Source: Diploptera punctata
Lineage: Eukaryota > Arthropoda > Insecta > Blattodea > Blaberidae
Reading direction: 5' to 3'
DNA: 64,000 nt
Assembly (NCBI GenBank): GCA_030220185.1
Contig: JASPKZ010002337.1
Span: 1,831,501 to 1,895,500 of the forward strand
Under the pieces are notes generated by a model that saw only the letters and a program-made list of their open reading frames with translations, did no database searches and was not told the origin of the DNA. A program made the translations under genes and the position numbers. Positions 22,093 to 37,277 of this stretch are shown piece by piece; the first letter of the stretch is position 1; every line of letters starts with the position of its first letter.

Positions 22093-25000
22093 ACCGCTGT
22101 GGTCTCGAGGTAGCGTGCTGCCTTGCCACGCAGCGGGCCCGTGTTCGATCCCCGTTCGAGACAGGCTCCAGGGTGAGGTTCTTTCGTTATTTTCCTCGCC
22201 TGTAATACAAATGTCAGGAAGCTTTGGGCCCAACGGTCCCCGAAAACCATCCGGCCATCACCATCATCCTTATCTTTATCATGATCCATCGCCGGTGTGG
22301 AAAGCAACGGGAAGCTACCACACCTATAATTCCCTAGTAAAACTGCAAAGCATAGTATGAAAATGCTATGATTGCAGTGAAAGACCTGCCCTCGGGAAGA
22401 ATTACTGTGGATGGATATATCACATTCTACCAACTGATGTGATCGTGAGAAATGGCAGTTTAAACCCGACAGCGAAGAGAGTGGACCACCATCCACAAGG
22501 ATCGTAGGCCACTTCTCGATAGATTGATGGCAATTCCTTCGACGCGGTCACTAATGCTTATACCAATAATACAACATATTCTACTTCTGCCCTTTGCAGA
22601 TGTCGTAAATAGCCTGTTCTGCGACTATTTGTCAGTTCATCTATTGTAGGGTCCCCAGGCCTCTTCTACCCCCACGGTAGTACTCTCAATGATAACCGGT
22701 CTTAATATGCTGTTTCCTTTTAATCTGACACTTGTGTATATTCCTTACAAGCTCTTTCATCTCCCATCTTCCATTTATTTCTTATATCTTCGCTACTTAT
22801 ATTGTCTCTTAAGTCGGTATTCAAGAACCAAACTTTCCGCGAAGAGCGACTCTCACCCCGTCTCTCCGTGGTTTATTATGTAGGTCATGCAGAGCCTACT
22901 CTAACTGGCTCACTCTATTTAACATCATGTGCTAACAATTATTGGCCCAAGTTTACAAACACTTGCCCTTTTCTGTTTATTGTTGTGAATTATAACTCTT
23001 CTTCGATATTTAGTAACATTTTTAGATATTTTAAAATATTAAAATCTATTTTTATAACGTTACTTTAGAATGTTTAAGTAAAAAAAGTAAAGTGATCCCA
23101 CTACAGGCCTCAGGAGGCCCTTGGGGTAGTAGGAGGTTAAGGCTCCCACTTTTTCTTGACAATCGGCACTTAATGTCAGCCGGGTTGTCAGCCCTGCGTG
23201 ACGGCCGCCTTTACCCCAGAACAAGCGTCTGGTACTCATTTCAGTTAGAGGCTGAGTCGACCCCAGGGCCATAGTGCCGCCAGAAGGTTTGGGTCAGTTT
23301 AAAAATCCTGACCCCACCGGGACTCGAACCCTCGACCTTCCGGCTTGTAGCGCAGTGCCTTAACCACTACGCTACGGCGTGCCCCAGAATGTTTAAGTAT
23401 TTATTCAAATACACATATTGTGATGGTGACTTGATATTTTCTCCAGAGAATATACTGTATTACATAGTTGGAACCGATGGGTTATCGATGGTTGCGATTA
23501 TTAAGGAGTGAAAAACGGCGTTTCATGGGATCCACCCTAGGTTACAGTAACTGGTTAAGTGTGAGTTAGTTAGTTAGTTAGTTAGTTAGTTTTTAGGTTC
23601 ATTACATTTTAAATGAGCCTAAATACATAAAACAAAAAAAAAACTGTAATAATCGAAACAACAAAAATAATCGATATGTCGTTCGATTGTGGGTTATCGC
23701 TGGCTCTATAAACTCTGGCGCATGCGCACTGTTGTTATACAGGACTTCGAAAATATATCAGGTAAGTTAAAGTAAACTTTTTCTTAAATATTTATTTAAA
23801 AAATATATAAAATTATGGCTGTTCCTGATCTTTTATATGGATATGAATCTTGGATACTTACAAAAAAGATCACACATTCAAGCTACTGAAATGATTTTTT
23901 TAAGATCCGTAAAAGGATGTACACGCGTGTATAGATTAAACAATGAATCAATAAGAAATGAACTGGAGATATTTTCAATAGTTGACAAACTAGAAGAGCA
24001 CAAATAACAATGGAAAGAACATTTAGACAGAATGGACAATACAAGATTACCCAAAACGATCAACACCTACAAACCACATGGGAAAAGATCTTTGGGACGG
24101 CCAAGGAAACGATGGACTTGAGACCGGAACAGGTCACATTGACCTAATCCTGGAAAAGAAGAAGAAGAAGAAAATTCGGAGAACAATTGAAAGATGAGAG
24201 CCTCAGCATACGGAAGATGGAGATGGCCTGGAATAGAGAGCTTGGTTCATAAATACTGGCCTTAATGTTATTCCACTTAAAGATCGCAGGAATGTCATTT
24301 GAGAACTATTTATTCTTGCTTGAGGTGACAAACCTAACACTAGACTTGCCCATTTATTGGCTGAAAAACAGTAATGATAACATTTAAGCTACTCGAAAGA
24401 CATAGTAATCCAAGATCAAACAACTTATTGAAACATATACGAGTAATTCCATATGTTTCAAAGAAATGGGACAGTTTTATCAGGATATTATTCTGTATTG
24501 TGTAACTGATACTGTTACCGAAGCAATGCATCAGTTGCTGCCCTTGAATACACGACACTGACTTTTACTGTATGTTAGACTGATATATTTCATCATTGAC
24601 TCTACTATGTGTGCGTTTCATTTCTTGATAATAATCAAATAATGTTTCCTGGTACAGTTGGCATGAGATGGGACAGTATGATTTACCTGCCTGTATTGAC
24701 TACGTACTAGGTACAACAGGCCGAAATGATGTATACTACATTGGCCACTCGATGGGGTCCACTGTATTCTTCGTCATGTCTTCCTTGAGACCCGAGTACA
24801 ATTCTAAGATTCGTCTGATGATCGCTGTTGCGCCTGTTGCTTATGTTAGCGGAATTTATCATTCATGGTTTCGGTTGTCTGCCCTTGCTGAAACTGGGGT
24901 AAGTAGTAGTAGATAATGGAATTTATTGCCTTTTTTTCAGAATAAAGAAAATACATATGCATTTACATTGCGCACGGGCCTGCTTGGCCGTACGTGCATT

Positions 25001-26877
25001 ATTTTTCCATGAATAAAAAAATAAAACTAATAATATAAACAAATACCTACAAATACACCTGTATCAAAAAACAATAACAGGCTACATATAAGTAAAATCT
25101 ATGTCTACACTAAATCACAATAATACATATCTACATTCATCCACATTCCGTACATTAATATTAAAAAAAATGCTAGAAAACAAATTAGAAAAAAAACAAC
25201 CCACACACACACATACACCCACACACCCCCACACATATACACACCGCACGCTCATACCCCCCTCCCCCCGTCCCTGCAGACATTAAATGCACTATCAGAC
25301 TATTCAACTTATCCGACCTACTTATTATATAACATGATTAAAGATGGAAAACAAAGACCATATTGAGATTCTTCTTATTGTTAATACATATATCCTTAAT
25401 CTACAATTTTGTTATATCTCAATTTTCTTACTGTACCAAAATTTGCATGTTTTTGATTCACTCTCGATCCGTCCTAAAAGATCCGAACAACACTCCCACT
25501 CTCTCCCTCGATCCGACCTGAGAAATATCTCCGGCAGCGTCTGTAATCTAAGTTGTTCTGTCTCTCTACAGAATGCTATAATATGCTGCCAGTTTTCATG
25601 GTCATCGCATAGTGGGCATAGTTTAATGCCTTCATCATTTGTTAAATTATGGGCCATCCATCCCCCCAAATGAAACCATGCAATAGCACTTCTATCATCC
25701 CCATCCAAACAGTCAATATATTTCTCCTTTCCCCACGAAAGTTTAAGTTCCGTCTGCAGGGTGAGCTATATTTTCTGGTTACACTCTGCTTCTATATACT
25801 GTCTATATCGATTAGTCTCTTCTTAACTGTCCTCCAAACATTTCTATTATTCCGCGTACTCCTCTCCCATAAGTATATATTATAGTATTTTTCTATTATT
25901 AATATCATTATCTTCTTCTTCTTCACTTCCTGGTTTAGGCAATAGTTGCCTGTTCCGTCTTCACTAATAGATCTAAGACCATCTCTTCCGAGGACGTCCG
26001 ACATCTCTTCTTCCTCTTGGACAATAATGGAAGATTTTATTTGGTAATCTACTTTCTTCCATTCTTTCTACATGTTCTTTCCACTGTATCTTGTTGTTAA
26101 ATATATTTTCTTTTATGGAGTAGATCTACAGTTTTTCACGGATATCCTCGTTTCTTATCTGGTCCATTCTAGTGCAGCCTTTTACTCTTCTTAAAAATTT
26201 CATCTCGGCTGCTTGGATTTTACTTTCTTGTTTGGTAGTGGTAATCCAAGATTCACTCCCATGCAAAAGGACAGGGACAGCCATTGTTTTATAAAATTTT
26301 AATTTTGTTTGTTTATGGGCTTTATTATTCAATGTTCTATTTATTGTACCACAAAGAGCTTGAAACTGATGTGTTTTGTGTTCAATATCTTTATCATACC
26401 CATAGCCGATGTCACATCCTAAATATTTAAAGTGGGATACTTGTTCAAAAATTTCTTCTCTAATTACTAATTTTGCACGCAGAGTATTTATTAATATCAT
26501 TAACATTATTATTATTAGTAGTAGTAGTAGGCCTAGTAGTAGTAGTAGTAGTAGTAGTAGCCAGATGTAATAAGAACAGTTAAGTCTCGTAGACTGCGAT
26601 GGGCAGGACATGTTGCACGTATGGGGAACGATAGACTTGCATGGAGGCTTCTTGTAGGAAAGCCAGAGGGAAAACGGCCAGTTGGTAGACCAAGAATGAG
26701 GTGGGAGAATAACACTAACTATGATTTGAGGGAAGTAGATTATACAGGGAATGATTGGAAAGCATTAGCTCAGGATAGGGATGTATGCAGAGCGTATGTC
26801 CGCGCGGCCATGAACCTACGGGTTCGATAGTGCCAGTGAGTAAGTAAGTAAGTAGTAGTAGTGATAGCAGTAGTAGC

Positions 26878-26933
<56 letters not shown>

Positions 26934-27593
26934 TTACTTACTTACTCACTGGCACTATTGAACCCGTAGGTTCATGGCCGCGCGAACATAAGCTCTCAAT
27001 ACATCCCTATTCTGAGCCAATGTTTTCCAATCAATCCCTGTATAATCTACTTCCCTTAAATCATAGTTAATGTTGTTCTCCCATCTCATTCTTGGTCTAC
27101 CAACTGGGCGTTTTCCCTCTGGCTTTCCTACAAGAAGCTTCCATGCAAGTCTTTCATTCCCCATCCGTGCAACATGTCCTGCCCAACGCAGTCTACGAGA
27201 CTTAACTGTTCTTATTATATCTGGCTTCCTATAAAGACCATGTAGTTCATTGTTATGTAAGTCTTCTCCATTCACCTGTCTGTTCATCTCTCTTTGGTCC
27301 AAAAATATTCCTAAGAACTTTATTCACAAATACTTGTAATCTCCTTTCCTCCCTTAAAGTAAGAGTCCATGTTTCGCACCCATATAGTATAACTGGTAGA
27401 ATAATAGTTTTAAATATTTTCAGTTTAACGTTTTTTGAAAGGAGTTGGGACATCAAGAGTCTCTGCAATGCATAATAACACGCATTTCCAGAATTGAGCC
27501 TATGTTTAATTTCTTTGTGCATCTCATTCCTATTTGTGATTATTGTTCCTAGGTATTTGAATTCAGCCACTTCCTTAAAATTTCCCTCATTTG

Positions 27594-27645
<52 letters not shown>

Positions 27646-28502
27646 GCCAATACATATATGTAGCCTAATCATGGGATATAACCGCTGAAATAAAATTATA
27701 TGCACTGATAAAAATTAAGTAGCTCTTTTTATTTGATTATATCGAATTATACATAATTGAAACTCTTGGAGTTGTATCAGTAAAAATGAGATACAGGAAC
27801 ATACATTTTATTCGTAATTAAGGTTATAGTCTTTATAGGAGAGTAATAATCATAAATTTCCGTATGTGACAAATTTTAGTACTTAGCTTACATATGTATA
27901 TTATTATTATTTACTACTACTACTACTACTACTACTTTCAGCATCGTTATCTTGGCCACAAAATACTGAAACTAATTATGTATAAGTTAATTAATTAGTA
28001 GCCTGATTCGGTAGACTAATATTCAGAAATTTTCGTGGGTGACAAATAATCACACATGCATGTATGTATGCATGTATGTGTGTGTATATTTTGGAGCTAC
28101 GATCCTTGTAGTCTGACCTTGACCGTCTTTTTAACAGCCATCCATTCACTCCGATCATTTGTGTTTTTTTTTTCCGGTACTTATTTTACCTGGCAGAGTT
28201 AAGGCCTTAAGGCCTTGACTGCCACTCAACCATGTTTTTAAAAAATACAAAAAAAAATAGTCTTACACCTAAATTACAATAAACATAAACGATTACATGT
28301 TATAAATACAATACAATTAATATTTATAATGTATTTTGATTTACTCTAGATTTAACGAATTAAATATATAATATGTACAAGATATATAAAAAACGAGAAA
28401 AAGATTATTAATGACATAGTATAATTTTAAATAAATAGAGAAAAATGAATTATTAGACAACAGGTAACTGTATAAGCTTATGTATGTTGTATGTATATTA
28501 TA

Positions 28503-28559
<57 letters not shown>

Positions 28560-29489
28560 TGCCCGGGTGATGTGTGGCATGTAAATTGTATCTATAAAGT
28601 GAGAGGTTAAACTAAGTTAATGGAAATTGGATTGTTATTAATATTTATAAATTTTATTTTTTATTATTATCATTATTACTATTATAATTTACATTATCAT
28701 ATATTTTATTATTATTATCAATATTATTATCATTAGGGGCCTATATTATTTTATTGTTAGTATTGTCATTATTGATATTATTATTATTATTAATATTATT
28801 ATTATTATTATTATTATTACTATTATTACTTACTTATTTACTCACTGGCACTATAGAACCCGTAGGTTCATGGCCGCGCGGACATAAGCTCTCCATACAT
28901 CCCTATCCTGAGCTAATGCTTTCCAATCATTCCCTGTATAATCAACTTCCCTCAAATCATAGTTAATCTTATTCTCCCACCTCATTCTTGGTCTACCAAC
29001 TGAGCGTTTTCCCTCTGGCTTTCCTACAAGAAGCTTCCATGCAAGTCTTTCATTCCCCATACGTGCAACATGTCCTGTCCATCGCAGTCTACGAGACTTA
29101 TTATATCTGGCTTCCTATAAAGACCATGTAGTTCATTGTTATGTAGTCTTCTCCATTCACCTGTCTGTTCATCTCTCTTTGGTCCAAAAATTTTCCTAAG
29201 TACTTTATTCTCAAATACTTGTAATCTCCTTTCCTCCCTTAAAGTAAGAGTCCATGTTTCGCACCCTTATAATATAACTGGTAGAATAATAGTTTTATAT
29301 ATTTTCAGTTTAACGTTTTTTGAAAGGAGTTGGGACATCAAGAGTCTCTGCAATGCATAATAGCACGCATTTCCAGAATTGAGCCTATGTTTAATTTCTT
29401 TGTGCATCTGATTTCTATTTGTGATTATTATTATTAATATTATCAATATTATCATTATATTATTTTATTGTTAGTATTGTCATTATTGA

Positions 29490-29544
<55 letters not shown>

Positions 29545-32500
29545 GTCAACATCAAATGTAGACAATTTTAGTTTTATTTTGTAACATATAATCTATTTTA
29601 TTTTTCCTACTCTCCTATCTACTATTTTTGGAAGAGTGACTACTTGTGGGACCCACTTTAACAAACCTATGTAAATTTAGGGACAAATACAGTTTTAAGT
29701 AAGATTCATAATCTCTAATTTAATTAAATGTTTGTTTTTATTCCAGATGAATGCAGATATGAAATACAACCAAGAAGTGTTTCCAGCTTCCAAGCTGAGA
29801 AACATAGTAATCCAGTCCCTGTGCAAGGATGGTAATCCCCTGCAGGAATTCTGCACAATGTTCGTATTATTTTACGCAGGACTTGATTTTGCCCAAATGA
29901 ACAGAGTAAGTACCAACCTAGATCGTTTCCTGAAAAAATAGCTCAAGCTCTTTGCCTATAAACCACATTTTTTAAAATATAATTTTATTCTTACGTAGCA
30001 TATTGCACGTATATTATTTTCACAAAATATAAAAACGCATACCACGTAAGAGTTGAGTAGGTTAGACAAATTCCTCCAAAACTCTATGTTGCGACAGACC
30101 TAAAAGGTCACTGATCCACCAGACAGCTTCTGGCTTCAAATCCATATGTGTTGAGACAGGTAGCCGGTATATGTTTGATGTGGTCAACCATTATAGTTGG
30201 TTTTCTCAACCTGGAACAGCAACCCGAATTCCACTGGGTACAAGGGAAAATGCGAAATGCAGTAGACTAAAACGATCACCGCAGCAGTGATACTATTAAT
30301 TTAACACTCAAAATTTAACAACCGGGTCAAATGGGTACAAGCCTTGGAACCCGGGGTTCCACTTTCTTCAAGAGATAACAAAAGAATTGATCCATTACTG
30401 GAATACATTAGATTCCAGTCGCAGGGCAATTCGTTGTATCCTTTTAATTCCACACGATGCTATGTGGGCACCAAAATTCCATGAAAAGTTACTTCCCATG
30501 AGAACCTCAAGTAGTTCAGCTCTGAACCAAGACATCATGCCTTAAACTGATCGACTACGCCACGGGTCAAGCAAATTCCTCAGCAAATCGAATTTATGGT
30601 CCGATTTGGATGATTTAGAAAAAAAAAATCTTTCTTTAGTTAATTAAATTATATGCAGCCAATTTCGTTCGAAATAAAAAACAAAAATGGCGGGCGCTTG
30701 AGTGATTTTTAAATTTTGGATTTCTTTTTACTATTTTTACATTAATTTAACAATTATGTTATACGTTATTTTCTCCAGTTGTGAACGAACTGATGTTTTA
30801 TTATGCACTTTATATTATAATTTTGTGAAATCCAGTTAACTGACATACCAAATGCAACAAAACCAAATATAAATGCGTTTTATTATTTTTTTATTTCTAG
30901 CCTTGAGGTAAGACAGTAATGTTTTTCTTCAAAACATGTACCGTATTTACACGTGTATATGCCACGTGCGTGTATAGGCCGCACCCATGTTTTGCGTTAA
31001 TAAATTAGGGAAAATATTTGTCTTATATTTTTGCTGAGAGTCATTGCAATAGACAGAAGGAGGCCTACATCACTTTAAAATCTGGCAATATTGTAAATTC
31101 CAAAGCGTTTGTTCCCGGCTATGTAATGGTACATTCGGGCTGCCGCTCAGTCAGAAACACAAGGGTAAAAGGAGCAGTCAGTTGATAGGTACGGTATTCA
31201 TTGTCATTCATGTTCACTGTGTGTAAACATGGATCCATGCAGAGCAAGTTATACCTACAAATTCAATCTACAAGTGGTGCGCTGTGCAGCAGAACACGGA
31301 AATAGGATAGCAGGAAGAAATGTTGATGTGGACGAAAAAAAAATGTGCTACGTTGGATCCAAAGAAAACATGCACTTGAAAACACGTCACAGCATCGACA
31401 ATCTTTCCTCGGAAAGAAAGCAAGAAATTCACACACAGAAAGAGTTCTCCCCTGGATTACGCGGTATAGATACGTACGAACAACAAGGGCAGACGGGATT
31501 TCTGTATCCTTCGAAATGGTTCAGTTCGAAGGCCTTAAGATAGCCAAGAATATGGAAATCCCGTGCAATGAATTTAAGGCAAGTTACGGCAGGACAAGGC
31601 GATTTATGACACATCATGACCTTATAATTTGGCTGTGTATCAATAGCGCAGGAACCTCCCGATATGTACCAGGAGACACGTACTCGCATTCCCAAAATAT
31701 GGTTTCCTCAACTTACAGAAACAACATGATTAAGGCCTAGGAGCAATAGAGAATTGCTGGATGAGTCAAAGCATTTCTTTCTTCCAAACATGCCAGGAAA
31801 CACGACTGTGCATAAGGGCTGGTGAAAAAATTGTGCAAGTGCAAACGGCAGGAGCAGAAAAGCGATGGTGCACCATAATGCTTGGTATCACTGCTGATGG
31901 ACGAAAACGTCCACCTTTTTCGTTATTAAAAAAAAAGAAGGATAGAAAAATTACTTTCCAGGAATTTTTGTTAAGGCATGCAAGAGAAAGGGTGGATGAC
32001 CCAAAGATCTGTACATGGGTTGGTTGAAGTCAGTGTGGTTTCGGCGGCCAGAGGTGCACTCTTAGGTAGGCGATCCCTGTTGATAATAGACCGTTTCCTA
32101 GGTCATTTAACGGAAAGTGTAAAAAACAAAATGAAACGTGAAAAGAGTTCATACATGGTTGTGATACCTGGAGGAATTATTGTCATGTTTATAACCCACC
32201 TGACATTTTCAATTCCAACCGCGCACTTTAAAAACACAGGTGCGACGTTCTTCTACCGCGAATGAATGAGTATTGCCACCTTCCCAAGGAAATAACGTCG
32301 AAGTCGTATGATTGTAAGGAACCTTCCCATCTCCCTCAAATCTGTGAATGGAATGTCGCAGGCATGGGAATTAATACCACAAGGACATGTCACTGAGAGA
32401 TTTTAAATTACATATATTGTCTAATGCCATGGACGGGACGTGATAGAACGACCGCATTGTGGACCGCCTCATCAGGCAGTGATGACTCTAGCGGATGTGA

Positions 32501-34716
32501 TGATGAAAGTGATGAACAGTAAGTGCTGACAACACACATATTGGATACAATTGTTGAAGTAATTTGTGAAGGTAATGTGAGCCTTTTTATTAATTAATAG
32601 AAAATTGTTCTAAAATGAATAAAGTTTCCTAGTGTGTTTCATGTTTAAATCCGCACTCTAATTTTGAAGCTTATATTTATGTAAAAACTGCGGGCCTAGA
32701 CGCGCGTAATTTGGGGAAAAGTTTCTTCTCTATGAGAACCGCAAGAAGCTCAGCTGTGAACCAAGAGCCTTAAACCGCTCGACTACGGACCGCGGGAAAG
32801 CTAATTCCTCAGCACTATCGAATTAATAAGGCCAGATTTGGGTGCTGATTTCTCGGGTTTAAAAAATTTCTACTTCTTTTTAATTAAATTACATGTAGCC
32901 AGATTCGGTCGAACAAAAAAAGCAAAAAGGCCGGGCTGCTAGGAGTTGATTTTTCAATATATCTGGATATACTTTCTTACGATAATTTACCACAATTAAT
33001 GTTATCCCAATTATTGTAATCCCATTATTGTAGAACAAGATTATTAATTATTTTATTATCACTTCTTCTTAACATAACATTTTTATAAAATCCAGTTAAC
33101 CTGACGTGCCAAATGTAGACAAAAGAAATAAAACTTCGTTTTACTAGGGGGCCTATCTTTCTTGCTATATAGCCTTGTGTCAGCTAGGACACACATTTGT
33201 CTTTGTCTCTTCAAAGCATGTAGGCCTATACCTATATAAGTTCAAATCCCTTGAACCTGAAATATGAAGTTTCTACCTTTAATATATAATAATTGTACTT
33301 AAAATATACGGTTTTATATCGGTAACTGACGTAACTGTAAAATGACATATTTTACAGAATGAGAATAAAATAATAATCTCTGTGAGTTTTCAGTTTCATT
33401 TCAACAAGTAATTGTGAATATAGTATATAGGCCTATAGCAGGAGTTACAAAATACATGTTTTGAGTTTTTATGTTATGACATAACCAAGTATCTGCCATT
33501 ATACAAAGTAAATATAGGTACTATGATAACATAACGTCTTTTTCAGCGTTTGTTGTAAGTGTATTTTAGCTAAAATAAAAAAACAATTCTTTGTTCGGTT
33601 ATAGAAGTCTTTTGATCAAAATCCTACACATATTTTAGGAATTTAGGTGCTTAAAAAGATTTGTAATAGTCCATACACCACTTTGGGAACCAGGGAAGAA
33701 ACTTTTATTTTCATGTGTTATGTCAAATTTTACGTGCAATTCACCATTTTATATTTTAACAGCTCGTTTCTTATTTTTTACAGACAATGCTGCCTTTAAT
33801 TCTGTCAAATTTTCCAGTTGGATCATCTTTAAAAACCTGGGTTCATTACGGACAACTGCTGGAATCAAGTAAGAACATAGTTATGTAAGATGTTGCGATA
33901 GATAATTTTTAATGGATGCTAGTGAAAATATTTTGATAAAAATGATTTTTCTACAATGTTTAAAGAGACTTGGACAATTCCATATTCTCTAGCCCTAGAC
34001 CTACAACTAACTCTTTGGCTCTATCGAACCCATAAGTTCATGGTTGCACGGATATAAACTCTTCATACATCCCTATCCTGAGCTAATGCTTTCCAATCAT
34101 CCCCTGTATAATCTACTTCCTTCAAATTATGGTTAATATTATTCTCCCACCTCATTCTTGGCCTACCAACTGGACGTTATCCCTCTGGTTATCGTACAAT
34201 CCCAGCAAGATGAAATTGGGGAAACGGGAAAATCCCGAAAAATCCTCTGCATTCACAACCAATATGCCTCACGCCTACATTTATGGAAATGTCAATGTAC
34301 AGTATAAGCTGCTTATTCGCGGAGGATATGTTACGCAAATATGCCGCGAATACAGAAACCACGAATATGAATGGTAATTTGTGTGGGTATATAGGGGACA
34401 CGTCCCAACATTCCGAAATAAAATAAAAATCAATTGAGTTGGTGTTTACTTGATGAATTACTTGATAATTAATAAAATAAAAATTATCAAAATAAAATCA
34501 ATTAATGAGAGGATTTTGAACGATTTCTATTAGTTATTACTTTTAGGCTTAGTCAGTGGCTTAAAAAACTTAGTAATGTTTTCCTCTTTTGCCGCTTTTA
34601 AAAGGTGTTTCAATTCAAATTGATGTTTTGCTGTAAATTCAGCGACAGAATTCTTTACTTTGTCTTCGGATTTCTTGATGAATCGTACAGTTCATTCATT
34701 GACATTATTATTATTA

Positions 34717-34764
<48 letters not shown>

Positions 34765-35377
34765 TGTATAATTCATGATTACTTACAGTGTCATGCTATA
34801 AAATTATATGAGATGACAAAATTACTGTATTCTTAATTACTATACTTACCTACCATAATTGAGGTAACTCAGAATAGGACCTCTAATTTTTAAACTCATA
34901 TTTTACGCTCCCCAATTTTTCAATGACCAAAGTGAATTAAAAAGTGCGCAAATTACGCGAGTAAATATGATAATTATATATTTACATAACAATAATAACA
35001 ATAATAATAATAATCATCATCATCATAAAAACTCCTGGCGCAACAGGCCCAGATGGCCCTTAGCTTACCAGCCTGCTGCTGGCCTAATATCCATATGTGT
35101 CAGTCACAGAGGTAGATGATCATCAGCCAGTGTTGGGGTGACATGTGGTCAGCATATCGAGTCCCCCAGCCGTCATAGCTGGTTTTCTCAACCTGGAGCC
35201 GCTACTTATTTTAGCTACCCAAATGCTTCACGATATGGGTGGGCACCGGTCCCATACTGGCCGAAATACCATTAGAAAATTACTTCCCCCATGGAGACTC
35301 GAACCAGCGCAAGTCCCGTAGCTCTGCACCAAAGCTTCATGCCTTAACACTAGGCTACGGCGCGGGACTACTACTAC

Positions 35378-35451
<74 letters not shown>

Positions 35452-35858
35452 GAAGTCTGTTAAAATCAGTATATTGGTTTAATAAAAAGACTAATAATGA
35501 GTACAATTTACAGTAAGACGCTAAAAACTAAGAGAATCAGTCTTAAACTTAAAAAGCTAACCAAATAATTAATTCTAACCTTATATATGTGACATGTTGT
35601 GTAACATGGTAAGCTCTATTACAAAAAGCCATAGTGAGTATTATCTCCTAGAATATCTGAAATAACTATGGATATGGAATTTACAATCATGTTTTTTTTT
35701 CACAGAAAAATTCAGACAATATGACCACGGAAAATATTTAAACTCCAAAATGTATAAAACAGCTGAACCTCCTGATTATGACCTCACAAAAGTCGATGTG
35801 CCAGTTTCACTACACTACAGTGAAAATGACCTCCTTTCCTTAGAGCAGGTAAGTGATA

Positions 35859-35925
<67 letters not shown>

Positions 35926-36997
35926 GTTATTGTTTCTTCCTCAAGATTTAATACTAGAAGAAAATTTAGGGACAATTAAATACACTGAAGAATATAAGTA
36001 TCCATCCATAGTAATTCTGCCCGAAGGCAGGTCCTTCACTGCAATCTAAGCATTTTCATGCTATGCTTGCAGCTTTACCAGGGAATTGTGTAGGTGTGGT
36101 AGCTTCCCGTTGCTTTCCACACCGGTTAAATATGATGGTGGTGATGATGGTAATGCTGGTAATGATGATAATGGTGATGATGATGGCCATATGATTTCGG
36201 GGACCGTTTGGGCCTTAAAGTTATCCTGACATTTGTCTTACAGGTGAGGAAAAACCCCGATAAAAACCTCACCCAGAAAAACTGCCCCGACCGGGGATCG
36301 AACCCGGGCCCGCTGCGTGACAAGGCAGCAAGCTACCTCGAGACCACAGCGGTGGACAATATAAGTATTTGGGAATTAAAATTACTAAAGATGGAAAACA
36401 AGAAACAGAGATAAGAAACAGGATGAATATAGGAAAGTATGCTATATCTGCCCTAAACGGAATAGTATGGGACAAACATATCATCAAAGAAACAAAAAAA
36501 AAAACTATTTTTAATACAATAATCAGAAGCATTATTACCTATGGAGCTGATGTGTGGGCTTTAAATGCACAAATGAAAAAAAAAATTACTCGCCACTGAA
36601 ATGGACTACTGGAGACGTGCTGCAAGAATATCCAGGAAGGATAAAATCAGAAATTTATATATAAAAGAAAAAATGCAGGTACAATATTCAATATTAGATT
36701 TTATAAAGAAGAAACAATTAAATTGGTACGGACACATTAGAAGGATGGAAGAAGGAAGACTACCTAAGATAATCATGGATTGGGAACTACAGGGAAGGAA
36801 AAAGAAGGGTAGACCTAATATTACATGGATTCAGGGAATCAATGAAACTCAGAGGGAATGGGAAATAGAAGAAGATATATGGATGAACAGACAAGAATGG
36901 AAAAATGTGTTGAAACAAATGTGTAGTTAACTGTGAACATGGGTACCGGACAAATGTATATTCATTGTAAAAGCCGGAATAATAAAATGTTTTATTG

Positions 36998-37033
<36 letters not shown>

Positions 37034-37136
37034 GTATTAGTATTAGTATTATTATTATTGGTTCTATTATCGTTAGTGTTATCATTATCATTATCATATC
37101 ATCATCATCATTATTATTATTATATATTATTATTAC

Positions 37137-37184
<48 letters not shown>

Positions 37185-37236
37185 CGTTAGCAATAGTATT
37201 TGTAGGAGAGCTAATTGTATTAGTATAATTTTTTGA

Positions 37237-37277
<41 letters not shown>

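Noticed and set aside
23092..23274. Short frames in SINE-A (also 8714-9307 start, 19115, 11563)
   Set aside because: Same sequence in each SINE-A copy in either orientation; non-coding RNA-derived.
31229..32265. Possible host CENP-B-like or pogo-derived domesticated gene
   Set aside because: Several frameshifts and stops, no introns and transposon-like acidic end. Fits a dead pogo/Tigger copy rather than a domesticated gene.
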